64,000 nucleotides of DNA from Ruegeria sp. A3M17 (GCF_003318255.1 NZ_QOCF01000014.1:310001-374000); one strand, 5' to 3'. Counted from the first letter of the stretch, positions 8,369 to 18,928 are shown. Notes: generated by a model from the letters alone, not told the origin. Program-made: numbers and translations.

Positions 8369-9349
8369 TCAGAACGGGGCGCGGGTCAGGGTGTACCCGG
8401 CCTGTTGCAATTGGTTCAGCAGCCCGTAGTCGCCCCCAAGATGTCCGGCACCGACCGCGATCACGACAGTTTGGTTCTGAATGTTCAGAATTTTCTGCAC
8501 CCAGTTGCTGTTGCGCTCTACCAGAAGTTTTTGTTCGAATTCGTCCCATTCCTCGTCGAACACCTCGGGCGGCAGGCCCGAGTCTTCCAAACCCTGCAGG
8601 CGGGCGAGCTGGATGATTTCAACATGTTTCTCTTCCAGATATGCATTAGCCATCGTGACCAGTTGATCCTCGCTGCCGCCCATGGCACCGGCCATCCGCA
8701 CAAGGGACTGGACCTGCTTTTCGATGGGGTGGCTGTCGAACATACTCATAAGATCGGCAACCTTCTCAAGCGAGCGTTTGGGGATGCCCAACTCGTCAGC
8801 CAGTTGATCCAGACGGGCGTCCATCCCGTGGCTCGCACTGGGGTCCTGCATCATGCACGGGGGGATGCCCAGCATCATGCTTAGAAACCAGGGACGCATT
8901 TTGGCTGCCATCCAACCGGGGATACCGCGTTCGGATAGCCCGTCAGACAGGGCAGACCAGTCCTCCTCGGACATCAGGTCAATCAGGCTGGGTCCCGAGG
9001 AGATCATCACCGGGCTCATGTCCTTGGCCAGGTCTTGTTCGAATGCGTCCATTTCTTCCTGCGTTACCTCGAAATAAAACGCGTCCGCATCGCTGAGGGC
9101 CGGCGTTAACCGTTCGACCACTGCGTCCATGCGTGGGTCATTGGCATGCAACGTACCAACAAGGTGCAGGATCGTGTCGCCCTTGGACGCGATCCAGTGA
9201 TTACCTTCGGGAAACGGGATATCGGCCACTGCCTGTTGCAGTTCGGATTTTACCGCAGGGCTCAGTCCCGGCCTCAGATCATTCCCTTCGCATGCGGCCT
9301 GTACGGCGGCGGGCAGGAATAGTAAAAGCAGCGGTGCAAACAAGCGCAT
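8369..9349 (-). CDS. TraB/GumN family secreted protein
   Basis: A TraB/GumN (Tiki-like) protein of 326 residues with an N-terminal signal peptide (MRLFAPLLLLFLPAAVQA, cleavage near AQA|A), so probably periplasmic. The family motifs are LVGTLHANDPR in the first quarter and VAVGAGHLGGDYGLL near the C-terminus; the paired GxxH elements are thought to form a metalloprotease-like site. An ATG nine bases upstream (9358) is an equally possible start and does not change the signal peptide. A further in-frame start at 9499 would overlap the divergent DUF2161 gene. Substrate unknown. Confidence 0.85.
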   Translation of the reverse strand: MRLFAPLLLLFLPAAVQAACEGNDLRPGLSPAVKSELQQAVADIPFPEGNHWIASKGDTILHLVGTLHANDPRMDAVVERLTPALSDADAFYFEVTQEEMDAFEQDLAKDMSPVMISSGPSLIDLMSEEDWSALSDGLSERGIPGWMAAKMRPWFLSMMLGIPPCMMQDPSASHGMDARLDQLADELGIPKRSLEKVADLMSMFDSHPIEKQVQSLVRMAGAMGGSEDQLVTMANAYLEEKHVEIIQLARLQGLEDSGLPPEVFDEEWDEFEQKLLVERNSNWVQKILNIQNQTVVIAVGAGHLGGDYGLLNQLQQAGYTLTRAPF

Positions 9350-9464
9350 AAGGATCATCTCGGAATCTTCAGTGTGACCGCGACATTGCCTTTGCGCAGC
9401 AATGTATTCAAGCCAGATGCAGGTGATGGCTGGCGTTCGCGGCAAATTTGCATAGCATGGCGGA

Positions 9465-10139
9465 ATGGACCGCGAGCAGGATCTATACCCGCCGATCAAG
9501 GCGCTGTTCGAGCGTCAGGGCTATACCGTCAAAGGCGAAGTCGGCGCTGCCGATATCGTCGCTGTTCGAGATGGCGATGAGCCGGTGATTGTTGAGCTGA
9601 AGCTGCGGTTCTCATTGGCGCTGTTTCATCAGGCAATCACGCGGTTAAGGGTGACTGACCAGGTCTATATCGGTGTGTGCAAACCCAAGGGGCGAACCGC
9701 GCGGCGTGCGTTAAAGGACAATTTGGCGCTGTGCCGCAGGCTTGGTCTTGGTCTGATCACTGTACGTGCTGACGGTGCGGTCGAGGTGCAATGTGACCCG
9801 GGCCCGTATGCGCCACGTAAAAACAAGGCAAAAGCGGCTCGTCTTTTGCGTGAATTTGACCGGCTTGAAGGTGATCCCAACGCAGGCGGGGCCACCCGGC
9901 ACGGGATCGTGACGGCCTATCGTCAGGACGCGCTGAAATGTGCAGCCCATCTGGCCGAATGCGGAGCGACAAAAGGGGCCGAAGTTGCCCAATCCACCGG
10001 CGTCGCCGAAGCCACGCGCCTGATGCGGGACAATCACTACGGGTGGTTCGACAAGGTCCAGAAAGGGGTCTATGCGCTGTCGGCTACGGGGGCCGAAGGG
10101 TTGAAGCACTGGGCCTATAGCTGGGAAGATGCGAACTAG
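9465..10139 (+). CDS. DUF2161 protein, predicted PD-(D/E)XK nuclease fold
   Basis: A 224-residue cytosolic protein matching the DUF2161 family. The N-terminal 50 residues show a PD-(D/E)XK-type core: Asp30 in GAADIVAV, then Glu44-x-Lys46 in VIVELKL. The C-terminal part (about 145-220) looks like a winged-helix (RHGIVTAYR..., EVAQSTGVAEATRLMRDN). This suggests a DNA-acting phosphodiesterase or repair/restriction-like nuclease, but no function is known. It is divergent from the TraB/GumN gene, and its stop overlaps the convergent beta-lactamase stop by 3 nt. No methylase or phage gene is adjacent, so a restriction system is unlikely. Confidence 0.75.
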   Translation: MDREQDLYPPIKALFERQGYTVKGEVGAADIVAVRDGDEPVIVELKLRFSLALFHQAITRLRVTDQVYIGVCKPKGRTARRALKDNLALCRRLGLGLITVRADGAVEVQCDPGPYAPRKNKAKAARLLREFDRLEGDPNAGGATRHGIVTAYRQDALKCAAHLAECGATKGAEVAQSTGVAEATRLMRDNHYGWFDKVQKGVYALSATGAEGLKHWAYSWEDAN

Positions 10140-11017
10140 TCAGGCCGTGCGGCGATTTCGGCAATCATGGCGCGGCCAATATCTGAAAGGACGGCGTTGC
10201 GTTCAGGAAGTGGCGCATCGCTTTCGGTCAGATAGATGGCGGCCAGATAGGTGCGTGGCCCGGGTGTCTGCAGAAAGGCAACGATCGCACGGCTGCCGTG
10301 GCCTCCGGCACCGGTCTTGTCCCCGATCGTCCACCCGTCAGGCACTTGCGCGCGGATAAGCCCGTCGGCCACTTGATCGTCTATCATCCATTGCCTGAGC
10401 TGAGTGGAGGATGCAGGTGAGAGCGCCCGGCCAAATAACAACCGGTCCAGCGTCGCCAGTATTGCCCGAGGCGTTGTGGTATCGCGCGGATCGCCAGGAG
10501 TGGCTTCATTCAGGGCCGTCTCCCATCGATCCAGGCGGGTGATGTCGTCGCCGTTTGTTCGAAGAAACTCGGTCAGTCCGGCAGGCCCATCCAGATGGCG
10601 CAACAGCAGATTGGCCGCAGCATTGTCGCTGATCGTCATCGTTGCTTCGCATAGCGCTCCGACAGTCATACCGGTCTCAACATGTTTGCTGGTGACTGGA
10701 GAGTAATCTACCAGGTCCGTTGACTGGTACGTGACGTGATCTGACAGGCTTTCCGTACCTGCATCCACCTCTGCCAGCACGGCGCCGCACAAGAGCGGTT
10801 TGAACGTGCTGGACATCGGAAACAGCTCATCGGCGCGGTATGAAACCTCCCATTCGTTGCTGGGATCATAAAGGAGCAGCCCGATCCGGGCATCAAGACG
10901 GCGCTCCCACCTCTGGACCGTTTCGGTAAGGGTTTGCGCCTGTGCTGATGTGGCTAAACCAACAGCGATAGTAATTAAAAACAACAAGATAGTCGCGATT
11001 TTCCGGAGCCCACGCAT
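10136..11017 (-). CDS. Class A beta-lactamase
   Basis: A 293-residue periplasmic serine beta-lactamase with a signal peptide (cleavage near TSAQA|Q). All class A motifs are intact: STFK (Ser70, Lys73), SDN (130-132), ExxxN (Glu166, Asn170 in the omega loop) and KTG (234-236). Counted from the ATG at 11017, the raw positions happen to coincide with Ambler numbering. The ATG is preferred over a TTG at 11035 because it has an AAGG ribosome site 8 nt away. No AmpR-type regulator is adjacent; groESL lies upstream on the other strand. It is probably an intrinsic chromosomal enzyme; its spectrum cannot be deduced. Confidence 0.9.
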   Translation of the reverse strand: MRGLRKIATILLFLITIAVGLATSAQAQTLTETVQRWERRLDARIGLLLYDPSNEWEVSYRADELFPMSSTFKPLLCGAVLAEVDAGTESLSDHVTYQSTDLVDYSPVTSKHVETGMTVGALCEATMTISDNAAANLLLRHLDGPAGLTEFLRTNGDDITRLDRWETALNEATPGDPRDTTTPRAILATLDRLLFGRALSPASSTQLRQWMIDDQVADGLIRAQVPDGWTIGDKTGAGGHGSRAIVAFLQTPGPRTYLAAIYLTESDAPLPERNAVLSDIGRAMIAEIAARPD

Positions 11018-11123
11018 CGAATCTGCCTTCGTCAAATGTGGTCGCCATCACCTTAGTTAGCTAGGGTGCCGTGTAAACCGGACGGTTTGTGGTTCTACGT
11101 GCGAAAAATATTTTGGCAACTTG

Positions 11124-11152
11124 TTGACTCGGTCATTTCGACCCCCTAGCTA
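11124..11152 (+). promoter_or_regulatory. Predicted groESL heat-shock-type promoter
   Basis: A -35 element TTGACT (11124-11129) and a -10 region ACCCCCTAGCTA ending at 11152, with 17 bp between the hexamers (TAGCTA at 11147). The C-rich -10 resembles the RpoH (sigma-32) consensus while the -35 also suits the housekeeping sigma factor. It lies just upstream of the CIRCE operator and 92 bp before groES. Confidence 0.65.
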
Positions 11153-11159
11153 TGCGTCG

Positions 11160-11186
11160 TTATCACTCTCTACTATCGAGTGCTAA
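11160..11186 (+). promoter_or_regulatory. CIRCE operator (HrcA-binding inverted repeat)
   Basis: TTATCACTC (11160-11168), nine-base spacer, GAGTGCTAA (11178-11186). This is the CIRCE inverted repeat with a single departure (T for G) from the consensus left half. HrcA binding here would repress groESL at normal temperature. It overlaps the expected transcription start of the promoter at 11124-11152. Confidence 0.93.
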
Positions 11187-11244
11187 CGCCTCGCTGAAAG
11201 GCGGGGGGAGGATAGATAAACTTTGAGCCCAAGGAGCTGCAAAG

Positions 11245-11532
11245 ATGGCATTGAAACCGCTTCATGACCGCGTGCTGGTTCGTCGTACCGAAAGCGATGA
11301 GAAAACCGCAGGCGGGTTGATCATTCCCGAAAGCGCAAAAGAAAAGCCCAGCGAAGGCGAAGTCGTTTCGACCGGTGAAGGCGCACGCAAGGACAGCGGC
11401 GAACTGATCGCAATGGCTGTAAAAGCTGGCGACAAGATCCTGTTCGGCAAGTGGTCGGGCACCGAGGTTCAGGTCAACGGCGAAGAGCTGCTGATGATGA
11501 AAGAAAGCGACATCATGGGGATCATCGAGTAA
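11245..11532 (+). CDS. groES: Co-chaperonin GroES
   Basis: The 95-residue heptameric lid of the GroEL chaperonin. It begins [14 protein letters not shown], carries the mobile loop [19 protein letters not shown] (split: [16 protein letters not shown]) and ends with the typical DIMGIIE. An AAGGAG ribosome site precedes the ATG. It is the first gene of the groESL operon, controlled by a CIRCE operator and a heat-shock-like promoter directly upstream. Length and sequence are normal. Confidence 0.98.
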   Translation: MALKPLHDRVLVRRTESDEKTAGGLIIPESAKEKPSEGEVVSTGEGARKDSGELIAMAVKAGDKILFGKWSGTEVQVNGEELLMMKESDIMGIIE

Positions 11533-11550
11533 GCGCCCGCGCGTCTCTGA

Positions 11551-13230
<1,680 letters not shown>

Positions 13231-13236
13231 GACGTC

Positions 13237-13256
13237 GAATTCGCCTCGGCGAATTC
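13237..13256. repeat. Perfect 9-bp inverted repeat just after groEL
   Basis: GAATTCGCC and GGCGAATTC separated by two bases, starting 6 bp after the groEL stop. It has no T-run, so it is more likely an mRNA 3'-end-stabilising hairpin or attenuation structure upstream of the real terminator than a terminator itself. Confidence 0.6.
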
Positions 13257-13323
13257 TGACGGCCCCGAAGGGCGCTTGGCTGTAAGGCCAAGCTGCCGAG
13301 AGGGAAGCCTTAGTATCTAGGGA

Positions 13324-13356
13324 CGGGGTCGCCTTCGGGCGGCCCCGTTTCGTTTT
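13324..13356 (+). terminator. Rho-independent terminator of groESL
   Basis: CGGGGTCGCC pairs with GGCGGCCCCG (one G-T pair) around a TTCG tetraloop, followed by TTTCGTTTT. It lies about 94 bp after the groEL stop. Confidence 0.88.
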
Positions 13357-13417
13357 GCGGACCATCCCGCAGGAATGTGAGTGTGCAAAACGCGCCGAAA
13401 CCGGCTATGCGGTTGAT

Positions 13418-14260
13418 ATGAAACTGTTCCTACTCACGTGCCTGACGATGTGCGCCTTTGCGTCCAACTCAATTCTCAATCGGATGGCGATTGATAGTGG
13501 CGCCAGCGATCCTGCTGCCTTTGCCGTGGTGCGGGTCTTAGCTGGTGCAGTGGTGCTGGCCGGGTTGGTTCTTCTAAGGGCTGGCCACTTGCCCCTGTTT
13601 GACCAACGCAGGATTGCCGGGGCGGGGTCGTTGTCCCTGTACATGATCGGATTCTCGGTCGCCTATCTGACGCTGGACGCGGGTCTTGGCGCGCTGATCC
13701 TGTTTGGGGTGGTGCAGGTGACGATGTTCACTGTGACATCAGTGAAAGGCACGCTGCCCACTGGTCGGCAGAGCGCAGGCGCCGCAATCGCGTTGCTGGG
13801 GTTGGGCTACGTGCTGTGGCCGTCCGGATCGATACAGGTCAACCCGACCGGGGCTGCCCTGATGATCGCCGCCGGGATCGGCTGGGCGATCTATTCGTTG
13901 GTTGGTAAGTCCGAACCGGATGCCTTATCCGGCACTGCGGCCAATTTTGTCGTGGCATTGCCCGTGACAACGCTGGCTTTGTTGGCGACAGGAGGGGCTT
14001 GGCAAATGACCGCTAACGGATACTTGCTGGCCGCGTTGGCCGGCGCAGTCACTTCGGGGATGGGGTATGCGCTTTGGTATCAGGTTCTGCGGGAATTGAC
14101 GCCCACAACGGCGGCGGTCGTGCAACTCAGCGTTCCGATCTTAGCCATTATTGGCGGTGTCCTCCTGCTGGGTGAGGCCGCCAGTCTGCGCCTGATCCTG
14201 GGGGCGGGTCTGGTATTGGGCGGAATTGCACTGGCCGTTCTGCGCAGGACGCCGCGGTAG
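13418..14260 (+). CDS. EamA/DMT-family transporter
   Basis: A 280-residue inner-membrane protein with about ten hydrophobic helices in two EamA repeats (residues about 5-135 and 145-278), the layout of drug/metabolite exporters. The ATG at 13418 begins directly with the first helix ([18 protein letters not shown]). The frame is open back to 13355, but that would run into the groESL terminator. Substrates of this family range from amino acids to nucleotide precursors, and nothing here narrows it. It is followed 38 bp later by the lipase-like gene, possibly co-transcribed. Confidence 0.85.
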   Translation: MKLFLLTCLTMCAFASNSILNRMAIDSGASDPAAFAVVRVLAGAVVLAGLVLLRAGHLPLFDQRRIAGAGSLSLYMIGFSVAYLTLDAGLGALILFGVVQVTMFTVTSVKGTLPTGRQSAGAAIALLGLGYVLWPSGSIQVNPTGAALMIAAGIGWAIYSLVGKSEPDALSGTAANFVVALPVTTLALLATGGAWQMTANGYLLAALAGAVTSGMGYALWYQVLRELTPTTAAVVQLSVPILAIIGGVLLLGEAASLRLILGAGLVLGGIALAVLRRTPR

Positions 14261-14298
14261 GGGTTTATTCGCTGGACGTTAGGCCTTATCTGGCGGCT

Positions 14299-15072
14299 AT
14301 GCGTTATTTGCTTGCCCTCTTTCTGTTCTTTGTGCCTGCCATTGTGCAGGCAAAATGCGTGGTGCTGCTGCATGGGCTGGCACGGACCGAAGCGTCCTTT
14401 ACCGTCATGGAACAACTGTTCAAGACGCATGGTTATACCGTCGTGCGCCCGGGGTATCCGTCCACGGACCTGCCTATTCCCGAACTTGCCGCAAAGACGC
14501 TGCCAGATGCATTTGCCGAATGCGGCGACGACAAGGTCAATGTGGTTGCGCATTCGATGGGCGGCATCCTGTTGCGCTATTGGTTGCAGGATAACCATCC
14601 GGAGAATCTGGGCCGCGTAGTCATGCTCGGGCCGCCCAATCAGGGCAGTCAGTTGGTGGATGAACTTAGCGCGTATGAGGTATTCGGGATGCTGAATGGT
14701 CCGGCTGGTCTGGCGCTGGGCACGGGCCCCGAAGGTATCCCAAGGCAACTACCGCCTGCAGATTTTGAACTCGGTGTCATCGCCGGCGAGAATTCGCTGA
14801 ACCCGCTGTTTTCGTCGATGATCGATGGGTCGGATGACGGCAAGGTCTCGGTTGAGACCACCAAGGTCGACGGGATGGCGGACCATATCGTACTGCCAGT
14901 GACCCACACATTCATGATGAACAACCCCCGCGTGATGGCACAGGCGCTGCATTTTATCGAGTTCGGACAGTTCGACCCACAGATTACATGGTTGGACGGG
15001 GTGATGGAAATTATCGACGAAATCTGCATCGGGCAGGATTGCTCGGAACCCGCGTCGGAGCCTTCTCAATGA
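14299..15072 (+). CDS. Secreted alpha/beta hydrolase, lipase-like
   Basis: A 257-residue exported hydrolase. The signal peptide spans about residues 1-18 (cleavage near VQA|K). The oxyanion segment is [10 protein letters not shown] (21-30), and the nucleophile elbow is AHSMGG (Ser86), as in triacylglycerol lipases and phosphatidylcholine acyltransferase-like esterases. The catalytic His is likely in LPVTHTFMM. The mature protein should be periplasmic. The last codons overlap the phnM start (ATGA), so the two are translationally coupled although no metabolic link is obvious. Substrate not determinable. Confidence 0.8.
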   Translation: MRYLLALFLFFVPAIVQAKCVVLLHGLARTEASFTVMEQLFKTHGYTVVRPGYPSTDLPIPELAAKTLPDAFAECGDDKVNVVAHSMGGILLRYWLQDNHPENLGRVVMLGPPNQGSQLVDELSAYEVFGMLNGPAGLALGTGPEGIPRQLPPADFELGVIAGENSLNPLFSSMIDGSDDGKVSVETTKVDGMADHIVLPVTHTFMMNNPRVMAQALHFIEFGQFDPQITWLDGVMEIIDEICIGQDCSEPASEPSQ

Positions 15073-16220
15073 CTGCACTTTCTCTGACTTTATCCGGCGC
15101 AGAGGTCTTGTTGCCGGACCAAGGGATGACTCGTGCAGACCTGCCCATTTCCGAGGGGATCGTGCAAGCAGACCGCGCAGGCCGAACAATCGATCTGTCC
15201 GGGTATCTCGTGTTGCCCGGTATCATCGATCTGCACGGTGATGGGTTCGAGCGCCACATCGCACCACGACGAGGGGCGATGAAGCAGATGGACGAGGGCA
15301 TCCTGTCGGTCGAGGCTGAACTGGCCGCCAACGGGATTACGACGTCGGTTCTGGCCCAGTTCCTGAGTTGGGAAGGCGGCGTGCGCGGCCCGGAATTCGC
15401 TGGCCAAGTGTTTGATGCTATCGCGTCGGTCAAAGATCGCGTCGTGACCGATCTGCTGCCTCAGTTGCGGTTCGAAACACACATGCTGGCGGAATACCCC
15501 AGCCTGCCTGAACGCATCACCGATTGGCAGGTGCCCTATGTCGTGTTCAACGACCACTTGCCGCATGACCGGTTGGCCGAGGGGCGCAAGCCGCCACGTT
15601 TGACGGGGCAGGCGCTTAAGGCAGGGCGCAATCCGGACGCACATTTTGAGATGCTGCTGTCCATGCATGCCCGCCGGGATGATGTGCCCGCTGCCTTGGA
15701 CACGCTCTGTACGGCGCTGGCCGAGCAGGGTGTCCGTATGGGCAGTCATGACGACGCAACCGCCCAAACCCGCGCAGATTGGCGGGCGCGGGGGGCGCAG
15801 GTCGCGGAATTCCCAGAAACGCTAGAGGCAGCCGAGGCTGCACGGGCTGCTGGGGATCACGTAATTCTCGGATCACCCAACGTGGTGCGTGGCGGATCGC
15901 ACAAGGGCAACGTCAGTGCGTTGGATCTGATCACGATGGGGCTGTGTGATGCCTTGGCATCGGATTATCACTATCCCAGCCCGCGGCGCGCTGCGCTGAT
16001 GCTTGCCAAATCTGGCCTGCTGGATTTGGCAATGGCATGGGCGCTGGTGTCATCAGGGCCGGCACGGGTGCTAGGGCTGCAGGACCGGGGCACTCTCGCC
16101 CCGGGTCAACGCGCAGACATGGTGATCCTTGAGGCGCAATCCCACCGCGTCGCCGCCACGCTGGCGGGCGGGCGGGTTAGCTTCATGTCAGGCGATATCG
16201 CCGCACGGTTCGTGGGCTGA
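15069..16220 (+). CDS. phnM: Alpha-D-ribose 1-methylphosphonate 5-triphosphate diphosphatase (PhnM-type amidohydrolase)
   Basis: A 383-residue PhnM-like amidohydrolase. PhnM removes pyrophosphate from the ribose-methylphosphonate triphosphate intermediate of the C-P lyase pathway. Visible are the metal motif [13 protein letters not shown] (His56, Asp58) and the family stretches [15 protein letters not shown] and SDYHYPSP. The usual motif is HTD; here it is HGD. The ATG at 15069 overlaps the preceding hydrolase by 4 nt. No other phn gene (G, H, I, J, K, L or the transporter) is within 15 kb on either side, so this copy is an orphan and may act on another substrate. Confidence 0.82.
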   Translation: MTALSLTLSGAEVLLPDQGMTRADLPISEGIVQADRAGRTIDLSGYLVLPGIIDLHGDGFERHIAPRRGAMKQMDEGILSVEAELAANGITTSVLAQFLSWEGGVRGPEFAGQVFDAIASVKDRVVTDLLPQLRFETHMLAEYPSLPERITDWQVPYVVFNDHLPHDRLAEGRKPPRLTGQALKAGRNPDAHFEMLLSMHARRDDVPAALDTLCTALAEQGVRMGSHDDATAQTRADWRARGAQVAEFPETLEAAEAARAAGDHVILGSPNVVRGGSHKGNVSALDLITMGLCDALASDYHYPSPRRAALMLAKSGLLDLAMAWALVSSGPARVLGLQDRGTLAPGQRADMVILEAQSHRVAATLAGGRVSFMSGDIAARFVG

Positions 16221-16221
16221 G

Positions 16222-17289
16222 TCACCGCGTGATGCGGTTGAAATGCGCCATCTTGCGGCCCGCCTTTGCCTCGGCCTTGCCATAGAGATGCAGCGCTACG
16301 TCGCGTTCCCGTGCCAATTCCGGCACGCGGTCCATATCGTCGCCGATCAGGTTCTCCATGACCACGTCCGAATGGCGCTGCCCATCACCCAAGGGCCAAC
16401 CAACCACGGCGCGGATATGCTGTTCGAACTGATCCACAGCGCAGCCGTTCTGTGTCCAGTGACCCGAGTTGTGCACCCGAGGCGCAACCTCATTCACGAT
16501 CAAACCTTCTGACGTGACGAACAGTTCGACACCCATGACACCGACGTAATCCAGCGCGTTCAAGATATTGGCGGCCAACAGAACCGCATCCGTCCGCTGT
16601 GCCGGGGCTAGGCGGGCAGGGACCGTGGTCGTATGCAGGATGCCGTCGCGGTGCACGTTCTCGCCGGGGTCGAAACAGGCCACCTGACTGTCGATGCCGC
16701 GGGCGGCGATGACCGATACTTCGTGGCTGAAATTGACGAACCCTTCGAGGATTGCGGGCGCGCCTGCCATATCGGCCAGTGCGGCCTCGGCATCCTCGGG
16801 ACCGCGCAACCGCGCCTGTCCCTTGCCGTCATAGCCGAAACGACGTGTTTTCAGGATGGCTGGCGTGCCAATCTGGTCAATCGCTGCCTTTAGGCTGTAC
16901 AGATCAGTGATGTCGGCGAATGGCGCTGTTTTCAAACCCAACCCGGCAAGGAAAGTCTTTTCGGTCAGTCGATCCTGACTGACACGCAGCGCTTCGCGCC
17001 CCGGATGGATAGGGCAATGTGCTTCCAGCAGGTCCAGCGCTTCGGTCGGGATGTTTTCGAATTCATAGGTGATGACATCGACGGACTCGGCGAACTCTTT
17101 TAGCGCCGCTGCGTCATCATAAGCTGCAGTGGTCACACGATCCGCCACCTGACCGGCGGGTGGGTTGGCACCCGGCTCAAAGATGTGGGTTACAAAGCCC
17201 AACCGGGCCGCCGCGACGGACAACATCCGGCCCAACTGGCCTCCGCCCAAAATTCCAATCCGCGCCCCCGGAGCAAGCATGTCCGTCAT
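16222..17289 (-). CDS. purK: 5-(carboxyamino)imidazole ribonucleotide synthase
   Basis: ATP-grasp enzyme of de novo purine synthesis: AIR + bicarbonate + ATP gives N5-CAIR, which PurE then isomerises (355 residues). The N-terminal Rossmann segment is GILGGGQLGRML (12-23). The ATP-grasp domain shows TRRFGYDGKGQ and VNEVAPRVHNSGHWT, both typical of PurK. It is co-oriented with purE, but a ProC-like gene lies between them, joined by overlapping start/stop codons. An ATG 9 bases downstream is an alternative start. The convergent phnM ends 1 bp away. Confidence 0.95.
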   Translation of the reverse strand: MTDMLAPGARIGILGGGQLGRMLSVAAARLGFVTHIFEPGANPPAGQVADRVTTAAYDDAAALKEFAESVDVITYEFENIPTEALDLLEAHCPIHPGREALRVSQDRLTEKTFLAGLGLKTAPFADITDLYSLKAAIDQIGTPAILKTRRFGYDGKGQARLRGPEDAEAALADMAGAPAILEGFVNFSHEVSVIAARGIDSQVACFDPGENVHRDGILHTTTVPARLAPAQRTDAVLLAANILNALDYVGVMGVELFVTSEGLIVNEVAPRVHNSGHWTQNGCAVDQFEQHIRAVVGWPLGDGQRHSDVVMENLIGDDMDRVPELARERDVALHLYGKAEAKAGRKMAHFNRITR

Positions 17290-18047
17290 CAGTCTGTCTC
17301 CAACCTTTTTCCAATCGCCTGCAGGGCCGAGCGCAGCGCATCATGTGCGTTGCCCGCATGCAAGGCCTGCGTCATTTGCAGGCTGAGTGTTCCATCCGTT
17401 GCCAGCGCGTCCCGTTCTTCGACCAAACGCCCGGCTTGCCCGGTTTGCATTGTGTGCAGAAATCCGGACAGCAACTGTGTTGTATAAAACTCTGAGGCAT
17501 CCGCGTCGCCCGTTTGCTCGGCCAGCCACTCGGCACCCGTTGCCAACACGTCCAGAAGGCCCGGGACCATGGCGCAGACGGCAAAATGTGCATTCAACGC
17601 GGCCTCGTTGGATACCTTAACGACCGGGTTCTCGGGCTCGAACAGTTCAGCCAGCAAGGCGTCGTTTCCGAACGCTGCAAGCGGGCATCCACCTTGTTGA
17701 AGAAAACCTAGTGGGATCGTTTGTACAAAGTCAGTTGCGGGGGCGCATAGCACAGCGAGTTGATCCACCGATACAGCCGCCATCACCGACACGATCTGCT
17801 GATCCGAGCGAAAGTTTAGCTGTTGCAAAACGTTCGGAGCGATTTGGGGGCGTAGGCAAAGAAAAACGATGTCTGATGCGTCAAGAACCGCTTGTGGGTT
17901 CGCGACCACGACATCCAGTTCAGCTTTCAGTTCGGCCGAGACTGTGGCGTTGCGCTCAGTCACGGCGATCTCGTGCCCCTTGGCCGCAAGAAAGCGCGCA
18001 ATGGGGGCTGCAATATGTCCGGTTCCGATGAAGCCGATACGGCTCAT
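17289..18047 (-). CDS. Pyrroline-5-carboxylate reductase-like NAD(P)-binding protein
   Basis: A 252-residue protein with a ProC-type Rossmann domain ([16 protein letters not shown], about 5-20) and a helical C-terminal domain where the [11 protein letters not shown] segment parallels the ProC dimer region. The canonical proC is elsewhere in this window (33783-34598), and the ProC C-terminal signature (SGSGPAY) is not recognisable here. This is therefore a divergent paralogue, not the main proline enzyme. It overlaps purE (ATGA) and purK by single bases, so it is translated as part of the purine operon. A role in purine or folate metabolism is only inferred from that position. Confidence 0.75.
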   Translation of the reverse strand: MSRIGFIGTGHIAAPIARFLAAKGHEIAVTERNATVSAELKAELDVVVANPQAVLDASDIVFLCLRPQIAPNVLQQLNFRSDQQIVSVMAAVSVDQLAVLCAPATDFVQTIPLGFLQQGGCPLAAFGNDALLAELFEPENPVVKVSNEAALNAHFAVCAMVPGLLDVLATGAEWLAEQTGDADASEFYTTQLLSGFLHTMQTGQAGRLVEERDALATDGTLSLQMTQALHAGNAHDALRSALQAIGKRLETD

Positions 18048-18529
18048 CCCTGCGGTTCCTCGGGGATTGAGGCCGAAAGGGCCGTGCGCCAGGCATCCAG
18101 ACGATCAGCCAGCGCTGCGTCTTGCAGGGCAAGGATACCGGCCGCCATCAATCCGGCATTGGCCCCACCGGCCGATCCGATGGCCATCGTCGCCACCGGA
18201 AAGCCCTTGGGCATCTGCACGATGGAATACAGCGAATCGACGCCGGACAGCGCCCGCGTCTGCACAGGCACACCGATCACCGGCACGCGGGTTTTTGAGG
18301 CCATCATCCCGGGCAGATGCGCAGCACCACCTGCGCCTGCGATGATCACATCCAAGCCGCGCTGAACAGCGGTTTTGCCATAGTCCCAAAGGCGATCTGG
18401 GGTGCGGTGGGCTGAAACGATGCGTTTTTCATACGCAATGCCCAGTTCATCCAGAATATCTGCGGCTTCTTTCATCGTGGGCCAGTCCGACTGGCTGCCC
18501 ATGATGATCCCCACTTTCACATCGCTCAT
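18044..18529 (-). CDS. purE: N5-carboxyaminoimidazole ribonucleotide mutase
   Basis: Converts N5-CAIR to CAIR in purine synthesis (161 residues, homo-octamer in the family). Class I PurE motifs are GSQSDWPTM (11-19), the SAHRTPD segment carrying the catalytic His, and [11 protein letters not shown]. The ATG at 18529 gives the standard [15 protein letters not shown] start; the upstream in-frame codons to 18574 are not conserved. It is the first gene of purE - ProC-like - purK. The promoter should lie in 18530-18606. Confidence 0.95.
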   Translation of the reverse strand: MSDVKVGIIMGSQSDWPTMKEAADILDELGIAYEKRIVSAHRTPDRLWDYGKTAVQRGLDVIIAGAGGAAHLPGMMASKTRVPVIGVPVQTRALSGVDSLYSIVQMPKGFPVATMAIGSAGGANAGLMAAGILALQDAALADRLDAWRTALSASIPEEPQG

Positions 18530-18606
18530 CCGCTTGTCGCCCCTGCCTGTCGAAAGAGCGCGCACTATAGCCAAATCGGCCTATCTGGCAATGCGGTACA
18601 GGGCCA

Positions 18607-18831
18607 TCAGGCGATGATATCCGGGGTCAGACGATCCTCGATCAGGCGAATGATGTCCTTGAGGCGCAGTTTCTGCTTTTTCAGCCGCTTGATAGTTAAC
18701 TGATCCGACGTCCCCGTGGCTTGCAGCGCCTCGATCGCCTCGTCTAGATCGCGGTGCTGGCGGCGAAAGACCTCCAGCTCGACCCGAAGAACTTCATCTG
18801 TTTTCATTGAAATGTCAGTGGGCGCATTCAT
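18607..18831 (-). CDS. DUF465 (YdcH-like) small coiled-coil protein
   Basis: A 74-residue charged helical protein of the DUF465/YdcH family. Residues about 15-70 form an antiparallel coiled coil (EVFRRQHRDLDEAIEAL, then KRLKKQKLRLKDIIRLIED). No function is established for the family. The ATG at 18831 is chosen; a Met eight codons later (18807) is also possible, and upstream in-frame codons to 18909 would run into the intergenic promoter region. It is divergent from the Hsp20 gene. Confidence 0.8.
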   Translation of the reverse strand: MNAPTDISMKTDEVLRVELEVFRRQHRDLDEAIEALQATGTSDQLTIKRLKKQKLRLKDIIRLIEDRLTPDIIA

Positions 18832-18898
18832 GGACGACTCGGTTGTTGTTGTGGTGCATTCCACACAAGATAGTGTGTCAGGGTTTATCCGGCCAGAC

Positions 18899-18928
18899 CT
18901 TGTGGACATCCCTGCATATTCCCATATT
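18899..18928 (+). promoter_or_regulatory. Possible RpoH-type promoter for the small heat-shock gene
   Basis: CTTGTG (18899-18904) and CCCATATT (18921-18928), 16 bp apart. This resembles the sigma-32 pattern CTTGAA with a C-rich -10, and lies 67 bp upstream of the GTG start of the Hsp20 gene. Match by eye only. Confidence 0.45.
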
